Origin: Lachnospiraceae bacterium AM93-12TA
GTDB taxonomy: Bacteria > Bacillota > Clostridia > Lachnospirales > Lachnospiraceae
NCBI GenBank assembly: GCA_027698105.1
Contig: JAQERH010000029.1
Coordinates: forward strand, 1 to 39,540
Direction: 5' to 3'
DNA length: 39,540 bases
Part shown: piece after piece, positions 1 through 12,700 of the stretch
How the letters are laid out: each line of letters starts with the position of its first letter
Position numbering within the stretch: the stretch's first letter is position 1
Program-made: the position numbers and the translations under genes
Notes under the pieces: generated by a model
The model's database searches: none
Seen by the model: the letters and a program-made list of their open reading frames with translations, nothing else
Told to the model about the DNA's origin: nothing

Positions 1-47
1 TAAACCCATGTGGAATTTAATCATGCACTGGAATTTAAAATTTCAAG

Positions 48-749
48 TCAGCAATTTTTCTGCTTTTCCGCCTGAACAATCAGCCTCTGCTCCTTTCCAT
101 GGCAGGTAACTAAGGTCAGACGCATTTTTTCTGAAGCTTCTTTTCCTGCTTCATAAGGGCTTTTGTCCTTCCTGTCTGTCAAATATGCCTTCTGAACCTG
201 ATACATGCTCCACTGCCCTTCGTGCCACAGGTAAATCGTTTTATTTTGTCTGAAGAAGTCCTCCTCTCTATACTTTTTTAAGGTTCCAAACATTTCCCCC
301 GACTTCATATTGTGGCCGTAAATTACTGTGTTCTCCGAAGAAAAGGGAGGGTAGGATGCCTCAAAAAAGAGGCATCCGCATGCATTTTCCTTCCCTTCAA
401 AGGTCTGGTTCAGGTATTCATAATTGTTCTCAGGATACACAACTGGATAGCTGATCTCTGTCCCTGGAATAAAGAGCCAGCCTGCATAGTCAGGGTTTAT
501 CTGTAAAAGCCCGTTCTCATCAGGAACTGCCGGAATATGGCTACTGTCCATATAGTATCTTTGCCTGTTTTCAGAGATTCCTGCTATTTTTCTGATCAGC
601 CGGTATTCCTCTTTCCCGCTCTGGTCACGGCAGTATTTTCCAGCCAGAAGAACAGCGCTTAACAAGAAAGTGACGATCAGAACAGCTACAGCTGCGGCTG
701 TATATAATTGTTTCAGTTTCTTTCTGATGCCCCTGGTTCTTTTTCCCAT
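48..749 (-). CDS. srtB: Class B sortase
   Basis: Membrane-anchored cysteine transpeptidase that cleaves a C-terminal sorting signal and attaches surface proteins to peptidoglycan. The sequence shows a basic N-terminus, one membrane segment (YTAAAVAVLIVTFLLSAVLL), and the class B core: YPVVYPENNYEYL, the catalytic His in YGHNM, MFGTLKKY, the catalytic Cys in TLVTCHGKEQRL and the Arg four residues on in the same stretch. Length (about 233 aa) is normal for the class. The open frame extends to a TTG at 767 overlapping the stop of the giant surface gene, but AGGAGA at 756-761 lies 7 nt before the ATG at 747-749, so I choose that start. The SD sits just past the upstream stop, which implies coupled expression. 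The giant CnaB protein upstream is the only visible substrate. Family assignment is firm; substrate is inferred. Confidence 0.93.
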   Translation of the reverse strand: MGKRTRGIRKKLKQLYTAAAVAVLIVTFLLSAVLLAGKYCRDQSGKEEYRLIRKIAGISENRQRYYMDSSHIPAVPDENGLLQINPDYAGWLFIPGTEISYPVVYPENNYEYLNQTFEGKENACGCLFFEASYPPFSSENTVIYGHNMKSGEMFGTLKKYREEDFFRQNKTIYLWHEGQWSMYQVQKAYLTDRKDKSPYEAGKEASEKMRLTLVTCHGKEQRLIVQAEKQKNC

Positions 750-761
750 CTGTCTTCTCCT
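747..761 (-). promoter_or_regulatory. RBS deciding the sortase start
   Basis: AGGAGA at 756-761 is followed after 7 nt by ATG at 747-749. Two upstream in-frame starts (TTG 765-767 and ATG 762-764) overlap the preceding stop codon and have no SD at a usable distance. The downstream ATG is therefore the better start, although a coupled start at 764 cannot be excluded. Confidence 0.6.
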
Positions 762-763
762 CA

Positions 764-3700
764 TCAAGAGTCTTTTTGTCGTTTTTTTCGGAACAATAAA
801 ATCAGAAGCCCTGCTGCTGAGGCTGCAAACAGCGCTGTTAAAAATACTGCCGGAAAATCGTCTCCTGTTTTGGTCAGAAGAATTTCCGCCCCTCTGTCCC
901 GCATATTCATAGAGCCGTTTCCATACAGATCCTCGTCATAGGATGCCGTAATTTTTCCCTTCACCTTTTCTTTCTTTTGATTGACGGCAATAAAAACATA
1001 GCTGTTTTCTGTATCCTGATAAAACATGCTGTCTCCATTCACGAGTTCTGCATCCCCTTTTGCCGGAATACGAATCTGATACTGCTTCGATGCTGCCTTA
1101 TATCCAGACGGAGCCGTTATCTCTGTCACTGTAATAATCTGCGGCTTTTTTATCAGGATTTTAAATTCTGCTCCATTGTTTTCAGATTCCAGCGAAAGCA
1201 TTTTCCCGCTTTCATCTGTCGCCATAAAGACTGCGCCGGAAAGCGGATTTCCTGCCTCATCTGTTTTTTTCAGCTTTATCACATAATCCCGCTCCTCTTT
1301 TCCTCCCTTTTTCCTGTTTTCAGCTATTACAGTCACCACTTCTCCAGAGCGGCTGACCGTGAATTCCTGATCCGCCATCAGTCTATATCCGGCCGGAGCC
1401 TTTCTCTCCCGGAGAATGTACGTTTTTTCAGCCTCTAATTTCCCATATATCTTGTGAGACTTCTCATCTGAAATCCATCGGTCCATACAGTTTCCGGCTT
1501 CATCTATAATTTCCAGTTCAGCTCCCATAAGAGGTTTTCTGCTGCTTCCGTCAATTTTTAAAATTTCTGCTTTTGTCACATCATCCCGCATTTCTACCTG
1601 ATTGACGCTTCCATCATGGTTGACTGTAAATGTTACATTCTCTGCATAGGCGTACCCAGGGGCTGGTTTTACTTCTGTTAAAATATAGGTTCTGTCAGCT
1701 TCCAGTTTTCCTGTAATCTCATGAGGCTTTGTTCCTGATATCCATCGGTCGATCTCTCTTCCATCTTCTGCCAGAAGTTTCATTTCACAGCCTGGAAGCT
1801 CATTCTCTCCTGCAATATCTTTTTTAGAAATAACCGCTCTTGTAGGCTTGTCCTCCATCACCACAATGTCTGTTTTCCCATCCATGCTGACTGTAAATTT
1901 TATATCCTCTGCATAGCCATATCCAGGAGCCGGTTTTATCTCATGAAGCCAGTAAGTCCTTCCCGCTGTCAGCTTTCGTTCCAGCAAAGCAAAGGTTTCT
2001 CCTGTTGTAAAAATCATCTCCTTTCCCTCAAACAGAGCCGGTGTTTTATCTTCATTCAGAATCTGCAGAACAGCCCCTTTTACCGGTACTGCCTCCTCTG
2101 CGTCAGAAGGAGATGTCTCCGTTAGTTCTCCTCCAGACTCCTGATATACATTTTTATAAATCCTTACCTTTGTAGTATCGTCCCTCATCTCTACATAGTT
2201 TACACTTCCATCTCTACTTACTGTAAACTCAATATCCTTTGCCAGGGCATAACCATCAGAAGGGATTGTCTCTCTTAAAATATAGGTTTCGCCAGCCGTC
2301 AGCTTTCCCTGTATCTTATGCTGCGTCGTTTCAGATACCCACTCCTCTATTACAGTTCCTTTCTGATCAAGCACCTGCAGATGTGCTCCCGGCAGTTCTT
2401 CCTGATTTGTAATATCCTTTTTTGATATTACGATCTGAGTCTGGCGATCCTCCATGCAGAGAATTTCCGGCGCGCCGTACTGGTTCAGTGTAAATGTCAT
2501 ATCTGAAGCATAGCCGTAACCATCCGGGGCTTCTTTCTCTCTCAGCCGGTATGTACAGCCTGGAAGCAGCCCTTCCGCTAAAAATGCTTTCTTTCCTGAC
2601 TTCCACTGGTTCTCCAGAATTTCTTTTCCTTTTTCCAGGCGGTAAAGCTGCAGCACAGCGTCCTCCACCGCTTCGCCTGTCAAGCAGTCTGTTTTCTGAA
2701 TCTCCAGTTCCGTCTGTTTATCGTAGCCTCCTACAGCAGAAATACCACCTTCCTTATCAATCGTAAAGGAAAGACAGCTGCTGACTGCTTTTTGACCGTC
2801 AGAATAAACTGTATATTCTGTAAGCCGATAGGTATCTCCTTTGGAAAAAACAGACTGCTCTGGCGCATTCTCTTCTTCGCGCGTAAACCATGCTGCTGTT
2901 CCTTCTTTGGAAATTACCCCCTCTGTCCCGTGAGCTTCCGCCTTTTCACCGTCCTCCTTTCTGCTCACTTTATAAGCGCATCCCTCAAGCACAGGATTAA
3001 TTGTAATAAATTCATTTCCTGCCAGTTCAATGATATCTCCGCTTTTCAGGGTTCCTTTTCTGCTTCCTGTGTATGCGTAGGTACCTGCCAGTTCATCCCC
3101 CTTCCTGTTCCACATTTGAACTGTAAACAAAGATGGGACATTCTCTGCCTGTTCTTTACCGGAACCAGTCAGTTCGTTGTAAATGGTCAGCTGATTCTGT
3201 TTTAACACTGGGACTGTTTTTCTATCCCCGAATCGTTTTCCATCTGCCATCTCCTGTTCCGCCGAAACTTCCACAGCTTCTCCTGACACAGCTTCTGCCG
3301 TAAATGTCACACTTCCCTGGCTTAACGGAGCCGCCTGCCTGATGTTCCAGATCAGCGTCTGTTTGCTGCTGTTTGCTTCCTTGATTTTCCGCCTTCCTTC
3401 CCCTGCATCTATAATTTCTAAATTGTCAGAAATTTCAGCCTGAATTGTCAAATCCTGCGCTTTGCGTGACGGGTTATACCAGGTAATCACTCCCTCTGCC
3501 AGCTGTTCTTTTGCAATGGGAGTTCCTGCTATTTCCCCTTTATTTTTAATAACAATCTTGGGATATTCAGGATTTACCTTATTCTGAACAACTGTTTCCA
3601 TCTGATCCGTCACCGGAGTAAATTCTGTAATGGATATCCCTTCCTGATCCGTCACTGAAATGCTTGTCTCCTCTGCCTTTCGTCCCTGAAATACAAAGAA

Positions 3701-6700
3701 ACCTTCCTCATTAAAGTGAACTCGTTTCGTGATTCTCCTGGAAATGCAGCTGCTTCCATCTGAATAGGAGGTATGCTCTTCAAAGGTGTACAATCCATTT
3801 TCCTTCAGTCCGTCTTTTCGTCTCAGCTGATGTGCTTCCCCGGTCTCTGTCATAGTCAAAACCCTTTTCCCTTCTTCATCGAGAACAACCAGCTCTGTTT
3901 TTACAGCCATTCTGCCTCTGAATGAAATACTGTCAATGACTGCACTGCCTGAATTCTCCGCTGCTCCATTTCTATCATTTACTTTAATTGCAGAAAGATT
4001 ATTAGAGATAGAAGAAATTCCCCGACCGTCTTCCTTTAAAGTAAATAAAACCGGTTCCATGATCGCATATCCTTTTGGCGCCTGCTTTTCCACCAGAATG
4101 TAACTGCAGCCCGCGGTCAGTCCTGTAAGTAAATGTCTCTTTTCTTCTGATGAGGTCACCCATTCTGTTATTAAATCCTCTTCTGTATAGACATACTTCC
4201 CTTTGTCATCTATCTCAGAAATCCGGTAGACAGCCATACTGGCCCCTTCTACAAACATTCCCTCTGTGCCGGAATCTTCCAGCTCTTCCAGTTCCCTCTT
4301 CTCCAGATAAATTTTTGTAATGTCATTTTTTACGGTTTGTTCATGAATCACAGTATGAATAGTACTGTCTTCACTGTAATCTTTCTCTCCGTTTGGGAAA
4401 ATAAACGTATAAACTTGCGGATTTACAGCAAATCCTTCTGGTGGAATAATTTCCTTCAGCCTGTATTTATAAGGCTTAATTGTTCCATTTTTCCTGTCTA
4501 TGCTTCCTACAGGCAGCCCTGATACATGAACTGTTCCATTTATATCAGACACATTTCTGGGAAATCCTGATACCATCTGTCCTGTTTCGTCATACGCAGC
4601 CAGTTCAAACATAACTCCACGCAGAATTTCTTCTCCCTGGTCAGTTTTATGCACAATCAGCTCGCCCTTTATCGGATGGTTCATCATCTGTTCTAGCTGA
4701 ACAGTCTGATTCTTCGTTCCGCTGTAATAAAATTTTACAGGAACTGCCGCCTGATAATAGGCAGGAGCTTTCTGCTCCGTCAGATAATAATATCCTTCTG
4801 ACAGGTGATACAGATAGTGGGGTTTTAAATCTCCCACGGAAAAGCCTTCCGGAATGCATCCATTTACGGAATCTTTCTCTGTATAGATTCCATCTGTTCC
4901 AGAAATCCAGGAATCAATAAAATACGGTGCAGTCTCGTTCAGCATTCCATTTTCATCTGCTCTGTAGAGAGCAAGCTCTGCCCCTGCCAGCTCTTTCCCG
5001 GAAGCTGATGAACGTTTCGAGACAGCCAGGGCATTTTTCTCATTTAAAAGCCCATACTTCTGGACTTCGTGCTCCTCTTTCACTGTAACCAGAATAGGAG
5101 CTGCCTGAATAAAGCCTTCCGGCGCCTTTGTCTCTTTCAAAACATAGGCAGTTCCGGCTGGAAGATAATCGATCCTTCTGCCTCCGTCTGCTGTCAGCCA
5201 GGCATTTACGTATCTGCCTACGTGCAAAAGCTCATCATAATCAAATTTATAATGATACTCAAAACTGCTTCCATTGTACCTGATATCAGCAAGAACCATT
5301 TTCCCTGTTTCTGCCACTCGGATAAACATCTTTACCCGTTCTGGGTACTTCTGCGGCTTTCCTCCTTCTAATGACACATCCAGGCTCTCTATCTTCTCTA
5401 CAGAGGCTCTTCTGGAAACCACCCATTTCAAAGTCAGCTGCCCTTCTTTTCCAGATTGGTAAGCCGCCTTAAATCCCGCTCTCTCCTCAAGGCTCATAGA
5501 CAGTGGAAATGTAACTGTCTCTTCTCCTGTCTCTTCATTTTTTTCTGTAATGACACGGCTTCCATCCTCTAACAGCCACACATGGGAATCCTTTGATGTA
5601 CGTTCTGCCTTTCGCTCCACACTCCAGGAAAATCCGCTTCCCATCACTCCATATGTTTCATACATTTTCTCCAGTTCCAGGGTAAAGCCTGTCCGGCCTC
5701 TCATTCCTCCTGCATTAGGATAATTTTTCAAATCGATGGTGTCTGTATAATCGGTCCCGTCATTGGTAATCCATGAATCCACCTTTTTCGAGCTGTCATA
5801 CATTGGATTTCCGTGTTCATCATATACCACTGCTCCATTTTCATCTGTTTTTGCTTCATAAAGCGTAAACTCAGCCCCAGGAAGAAACTGTTTTTTTGTC
5901 CCGTTTTTCCCGTATTTATAAAAGGCTGTCTTTGTGTGATCATTATACAGCCGGAAATTCTGTACTTCCGGTGTATGTTCGATCTGAATTTCTTTTGGCT
6001 GTGCCCTGAGAAATCCAGAAGGCGCACTCAGTTCCTCTAAGATATATGACCCTGCCGGGATTCCCTCCGCATAATAGGGGGTACTTCCTGTATCCCAGAG
6101 CATTTCCTGGTATTCCCTCGCCCCTGTTCGGCTGTTTGTCGTCTCAAAGCGGCAGGGATGTTCTAAAGTTTTTTCCAGTTTCCATCCATCCGGCTCAGAG
6201 GGGTCAGGTACCTTCTTTGCCGGGTATAAAGCCAGCCTGGCTCCCTCCATCTGCCGGTTGGTAAAACAGAATATATCTTCCCCATTTTCCGCATCTCCGT
6301 CTATTTTCTCAAAATATACCTTTGTCGTGTCATCAAAGATACTGACAGATCCGACTGCTTTCTTCTCCTCTACTGTCACTCCCACAGGAAATGCCTTTGT
6401 ATAGCCCGTTTTCTCCGGTACTGCCAGTTCCTCTAAAATATACGTCCCTGCCGGGATACGTTTCAGAAGGTCTGGCTGCCCTTCCGTCAGCTCCTCCTCA
6501 AACGGGTCATTCGGCGTCTTGTCAGAAGAAAGCCAGGAATTTTCTAAAATATAGCTTTCCCCCAGCCGGTGATACAGGCGATCCTGTATTTGCTTTTCAG
6601 CCTCCGCTTTTCCATCGAACAGCTTATCATGCTCGTCTAAAGCATAGGCAGCACGATTGTATTCCTCCAGATTATCGGAATTTTTGTATCTTACAAAATC

Positions 6701-9700
6701 ACCGTTTCTGTCGTACAGCTCCGTTCCCTTATCATAGCAGGAATTACTTCTCTGATAATAGAGAACCAATCCATGTTCATCGTAAACTGGATCCATAAAG
6801 TTTAAAAGCTTCCCGTTATTCAAATCGAACAGCGGCTCTCTGTTCATGTTCTGGCCTTTGTAATTCTGCACAATGGTCTGTTCTTTATGACTTTCCTCCT
6901 CTGAGCCCCAGGTTCCATTAATAAAACCTGTCTCCTCATGGCTGTACTGAGGCTTTTCCCACTCCTCCAGTGTCTGATTCGATTGATTAACCGGTTCAAT
7001 GACATCGCTGTCTCTCTCCCCCCTCTTATTTTCTCCTACTGTGGCTATGCGGGAGGTTGTAATCTTATCTCTGGCTGTTACCGCTCCCGATGCATCTCTG
7101 GCTGTCTCCACCGGCCACACAAGAATCCGATCTGAGCTATGCTTTCCTGTTTCATCTTTCTTCGGCTCTATTACATAAGCCATTCCTGTTTCCGGATCAA
7201 CCAGCGAATCCCTGTTTCCATTGGAATCCAAGTGATAAACAAGAGTTCCCTCTCCCATTTTCCACTCTCCTGTTTTTGTAATACGCTGCAAAGCAGCAAA
7301 GTCTCCTTTCAATACTTTATCCACTGGATGATAGCTTAGCTTTGTCAGATCTCCGCCTGAAAATTCAAGATAGGCCTTTCCTCCCTTAAAGGCAAAAATA
7401 GTTTTTTCTCCATCTTCCTGAATCTGTTCCACTGAAACCTTCTGGTGGAACTGGTTCCATCCAAACAGCTTTTTCCTGCCGTCTATGTTCTCGTTCCATG
7501 TAAGGGAAAGATTATCCAAATCATAGTACAGAATTTCTGTATCTGGCCGTTCTACAGTTCCCTCCTTCCAGACATACCCTTTCTCTTTGACAGGGGTTCC
7601 ATCAGCATCAAATCCTGTGATATAATCGGTTAAAATTTCTCTGCCGTCAGCATCCTTTTCCTTTAATAATTCTATCTTCTTTCCCGCATACCCCTGTTTA
7701 ACGATCATGCTTTTCACATTTCCATTAACACTTCTCTGTATTTCCAGACCTTCATAGGAAAAATCCTCTGTGTCTCCGGAAGGCTTCAGCTCAACTGCAT
7801 CAAACAGCGTCATTCTGGCACCTGCTGTATATGGATTCTCATCATCATTCGTATCCCTGTCCTTTGTCACAAATCCATATCCTGCAAAATGTGTTCCATC
7901 ATAGACTAATTTCACCTGCTCTCCTGCCTTTTTAAGGGCAGCCAGACGTTCCAGAGTGCCTTTCGGATAGGCATATCCCAGATAGATGCCATTGTCATCA
8001 TAGGCGTACTGCAGATCTGGATTTCCTCCTATCTCTGTCAGACTTCCGTCTATTCGCTCTCCAATCTGAAAAGTCACTGTCCCTTTCTTTTTAAGCTTTT
8101 CCACCTTCAGCTTAATCGGAATATTTTCCACATAAATCTGAGCAGAATCCATCTTTCTCTGGGGCATAGTGCTATCCTTTTCTGATATCTGACTTTCATT
8201 TTCATAAATTGCTGCATGAACCCTGTTATCCCTTTTTCCCTCTTTATAGTAAGATACCTGGTCGGAATAAATTTCCACAGCAATCGGGGCTGTCCTGATA
8301 TAGCCTCTGGGCGGAATCTCTGCCAGCACATAAACTCCTGCTCCAAGCGGCTCTGGAGTTGTCAGATAGCCTGCCGCATGAAGGCGGTATTCATTAGGAG
8401 CTCTGTTCGTATTCTCCTGTTTCATGTTAATCTCATGAAGAGTAGAACATGCTGCAAACTGTCCTGTCTCATTTCCAGCCTCATCTTTCATAATAATTCT
8501 GTCTTCCTCCCTGCACACAGGAGTCTGCGCTTTTACCATTCCAGAATATAAGGTTCCCGGTCCCTGCTCTTTTTGTTTTCTCTTCTTCCATCCTCCTTTC
8601 GTTTTCCTTTCACTCCTCTTCACAGGAGTAATCTCTGACGCTCCCATTGCTTCCAGAAACTCTCTGCTTCCTGTAATGAGGGTATCCTTTTCATAAAACA
8701 GTGCTTTTCCCGTTTTATTGTCTCTGGAAGCTTTATAAATCATAAAAACAGCTCCGTCATGAAGCAGGTTTTCATGGGTTTCACTGTCCAGCTTTTCAAT
8801 TCTGAGTCTTGCTGAATAAAAAGTATTGCGAAACTTCTGTTCTGCATACCCTCTAAATGTTTCAGGAGCACAGGTTCCTTTTACTGGCGCTAAGACAGAA
8901 TACGGAACCAGCATAGGGCCATACTGGCCCTCATAGGCAGTCTGAACCCCCTGCATTGCTTTGGCATCCTTGTAAACGGCAGTGGATTTTCTTTTCAAAG
9001 CCTCTCCCTGTTTACATTCAAACCGTACCTTTTTCGCAATACCTGCCTGCTCTGATACAGAACCATAGCTGTAATATTCCTCTATCCCATCGCTGCGGTA
9101 ATCTTTTCCGCCTTCTGACTTTTTATTTTTATCGTCTGCAAAATAGTGGCTGCTGTTATTTCCTCCTTCCTTTTCAGTCAGGCCTTTTCCCAGGGACTGA
9201 TGTACCGGATTATAATAATCCTTCCATGGATCAAACGGATCCTGGGCAATCGAAAAGCCCTGGTAATCGTAACTTCCTCCCTGATAGGAGATCGTTCCCT
9301 TCTGCTTATCTGGCTCTAATCCATACTTATAAACCTCAAAATCACCATTATGGTTGTGGGCACGAATCACATATTCCCTCTGTTCAGGCGCATGACGATC
9401 CCATTCCTCTCCGAAACGGATCAAAAATCGATTTTCTCCTGCCTGTTCATTCAGTGAAAGAGCAGTCTGATATTCATATGCCTGACTAAGTTCACACCCC
9501 TGCTTTTCAGTCTTGTCATTCTCATAAATGCTGGGAATCTGGATTTCCTTGGGACAATCGATTCTGTACTGGCGGTTTGGAAGCTGCTTTTTAGGCTGCT
9601 GCTCTGCTATCACATAGGTTCCATATGGCAGATACTTTGAAAGTCCATAATAGCTGCCCCTGTCCTCTGATTTCCTGGAAGTCTCCAAAGTTGTAGTATC

Positions 9701-12700
9701 TCCATCAATTCCTCCATCCTTTTTTGAATCCCAGTCAAGCGCATATATCTGATCTAAATCATACTGAAAAAATGGTTTCAAATAATGGTACGCTTTTGTC
9801 AGGGCAGCATTCAACGCCTCGTCATAAACCGTTTCTGACGATACGTTTTCGCTCCTTTCCCCTTTAAACTCATCCTCCTTTTCCCCATTGTCCCTGACCA
9901 GCTTTGCCGATTCATCATCTAAATACCAGGTTATCGCAAACTGTCTGACTGCATCGGAAGCCTTTGCGTTACTGATTGCATACTCTGTTCTCTTGGCCTG
10001 ATTGCCCAGAGGCCTCCAGGAGGTATAGGTCTGTGCCTGAGTATCCCATTTATCTGTATTTACCGTCTCCAGCGCATGGAAAAATTTCTCGTAATTATAT
10101 TCCTGCACCGTAACCGGCCCGTCTGTCCCCTGTACCAGCCTGTCCTCCAGCTCCAGAAGTCTTGTATATCCTTTATTTGCCTCTTTTCTGATTTGATCTG
10201 TTTTTTCTGTATTTTCATTTTTTCCCCGGTAACTGTACAAGGCTGCATTGGAAATGACCCCTATCCCTCCTGGAGCGATGGCTGTTGAAAATGGAGTTTT
10301 CTTCGCTGCATTCTCATCTGCTTTCTCTGGGTCTTTATAGTCGGAAAGAATATTATTTCCATTCATACTTGTTAAGGTAGAATTTACATCGTGCAGAACC
10401 TTTGTATAAAGCTTTGGTACATTCAGCTTCTCATTTCCTGCAGACTGCGGATAAGCAGAATGGAGCAGTTTTTCATATGGTATCTCATTTCCATTGCGAT
10501 CCAGCCATATCACAGTTCCTTTTTCATCCCGGTACAGCCTCTCCAGATTACTTTTCAGATATGCCTTAAACTGAAATCCCGGCTCTGCACCAGTCTCTTC
10601 TGCGCCGTATGTATTGTGAGCATACGTTCCATCTGGATTCACATAAATATCCTTTGATATTTTAACTCTTTGACGGATTGGGCGCTCATATACCTGAGCC
10701 GGATGGATCCTTGTTTTTTGATCCTCATACAGCTTCTCCTGTCCGGGATAAGACAAATCTGCCTGAATTATGTAGGAATTTTCACTCCCTAGTTCCATCG
10801 CTCCTGCATCCAGGCATGCCTTCACTCTGGCCTGTCTGACATGGATAAAGTAAGCGGCGCTTCCCATGGCTTTTCCAGGAACAAAACCTGGCATAAGAGT
10901 CTCCTCCAGAATTTTCACATCTTCCTCTGACAGAATCACATTTTTTTCAGGAAGGACAGCCTTAAATTCCATGATTTGTTCCTTTCCCCTGTTTGTATGT
11001 GACACTCCAAAGGAGTCTGTATAGGCAGCATCTGGCGAAACGATATAGACTCCATCCTGCCGTCTCTTCGCCGGGATCTCCTTCCACACCGTATCCTCTG
11101 CCTCCACAATCTCTGTTTTTAAAATTTCCCTGTATTCAAATGCCTGAATCAGATTTCCATCCTTATCCCGTACCAGTTCTCCCGGGCTGTAATATTCATT
11201 TTTTAATACCGTTTTAGGAATCAGACTTCCGTCCCCTGCTGCCTCTGCATCTGCTGTTAAACATGCAGACGCAAGTACTGATGTCCCTGTCTGAGTCTCT
11301 CTGTATTCCGTATAGGTTCCAAACGCTCCGTAGTCTGAACGGTTCGAATAATCAGCATAGAGAAACCGCGGAGGCAGAGAGCTGTCTGATGGAAGCCAGG
11401 ATACTCTCCGGAAAATAATACTGTCAGTTTCCGGTTCTTCCCCAAGGACCATAAAATGGTTCGGATTTCCAGAAATCCCTGCATATATGGTAAACAGAAG
11501 TTTCCCATTCTTCTTCTGCACCGTGTCAATTCCCCCGTAGCTGTAATAGGGGTGGCTGTTGTAATAATCCAATATACTGAAAATGACATCTCCTGCTGTT
11601 GTCAAAGACCCATCTGCTTTTTCAGTATCCACTGTCAGCGTCTTCACAGGAGCTCCATACACAGTGTCAGCAGCTGGCTCCCCAGGCTTTACTCCTGAAA
11701 TTCCTCCCTGATCTGGTTCACCTTTCCTGATTCCTCTGTCAAAAATCCCCCTGCGGATATCTGAATAGCTTATCTTACCGTCTGTATTCTTTCTTTTCGG
11801 CGTTGCTTTTCCATGCTTCCTAAGAATTCTCTCCACCTTTCCTTTTACAAATAAAAGCTCTGACTCTGTCATAGGCTTTTGAAGCTTTGCCTGATTTTCT
11901 GACGCTGTCATACCTTCTTCTGGTTCCATCATCATTTCCTGAACCATTTCCAGGTCAAGTTCTCTCACAGGAACCTGCCTGATGTGTTCTGCTGTGCAGT
12001 CAGCTGGAATCTCTTCTGTCATCAGGCTGCCGTCTTCCTTATACTTAGGATACTGGCCTTCGTATTCCGCTCTGATATACTGCGGAGAGCCATCTGGATT
12101 TTTTAAGAGTACCTTTTCATAGATTCCCGTACCTGCAGAAACCTCTATTTTTTTCATGCCTGTTTCTTTTCGATAAATCTTAACACCTGATGGAAGCTGG
12201 GACAAAAGCACATCAAATCTCTGGTCTTTTGTATCCTTAGAGCGGACTGAAAAAAACAGTTCATTCGGCCCTGCTCCCTTTCCATCTTCTGAAGTCTGTT
12301 CTTCTGCGTAGAGAGGCGAAGAAACTACTGCATATCCTTCTCTCTCCTCCTCTTTCTGTGTCTGAAGCTCCTGTCCTCTGTTTGTCAGAGAATCCTCTTT
12401 ATTTCCCACAGAAAGCTCGTATCCTTCTGAACGCGATAATTCTTTGATGTAATAGCTTCCTTCCAAAAGAGGTCTTCCAATCCAGCAGTTTCCGTTATTT
12501 TTTTCATTATCTGTATAGGATCTATGATATTTTTGATCCAAAGTATAATCGTCATAGGAAATATTCTCTGTATAAAGATTTCCTGGCGCCTTGTCCGCCC
12601 ATCCATCTGGTGTATCCAGGATCGTTCCAGTCTGGTAGTCGTAAGTCCGGCCCGGTGCTTCTGTATTGACAAGAAAAGAGGCATCGCCATTCCGATCCGT

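Noticed and set aside
11..38. 10-bp direct repeat TGGAATTTAA (11-20 and 29-38) beyond the sortase gene
   Set aside because: Short, AT-rich and at the window edge; no support for an attachment site or insertion end.
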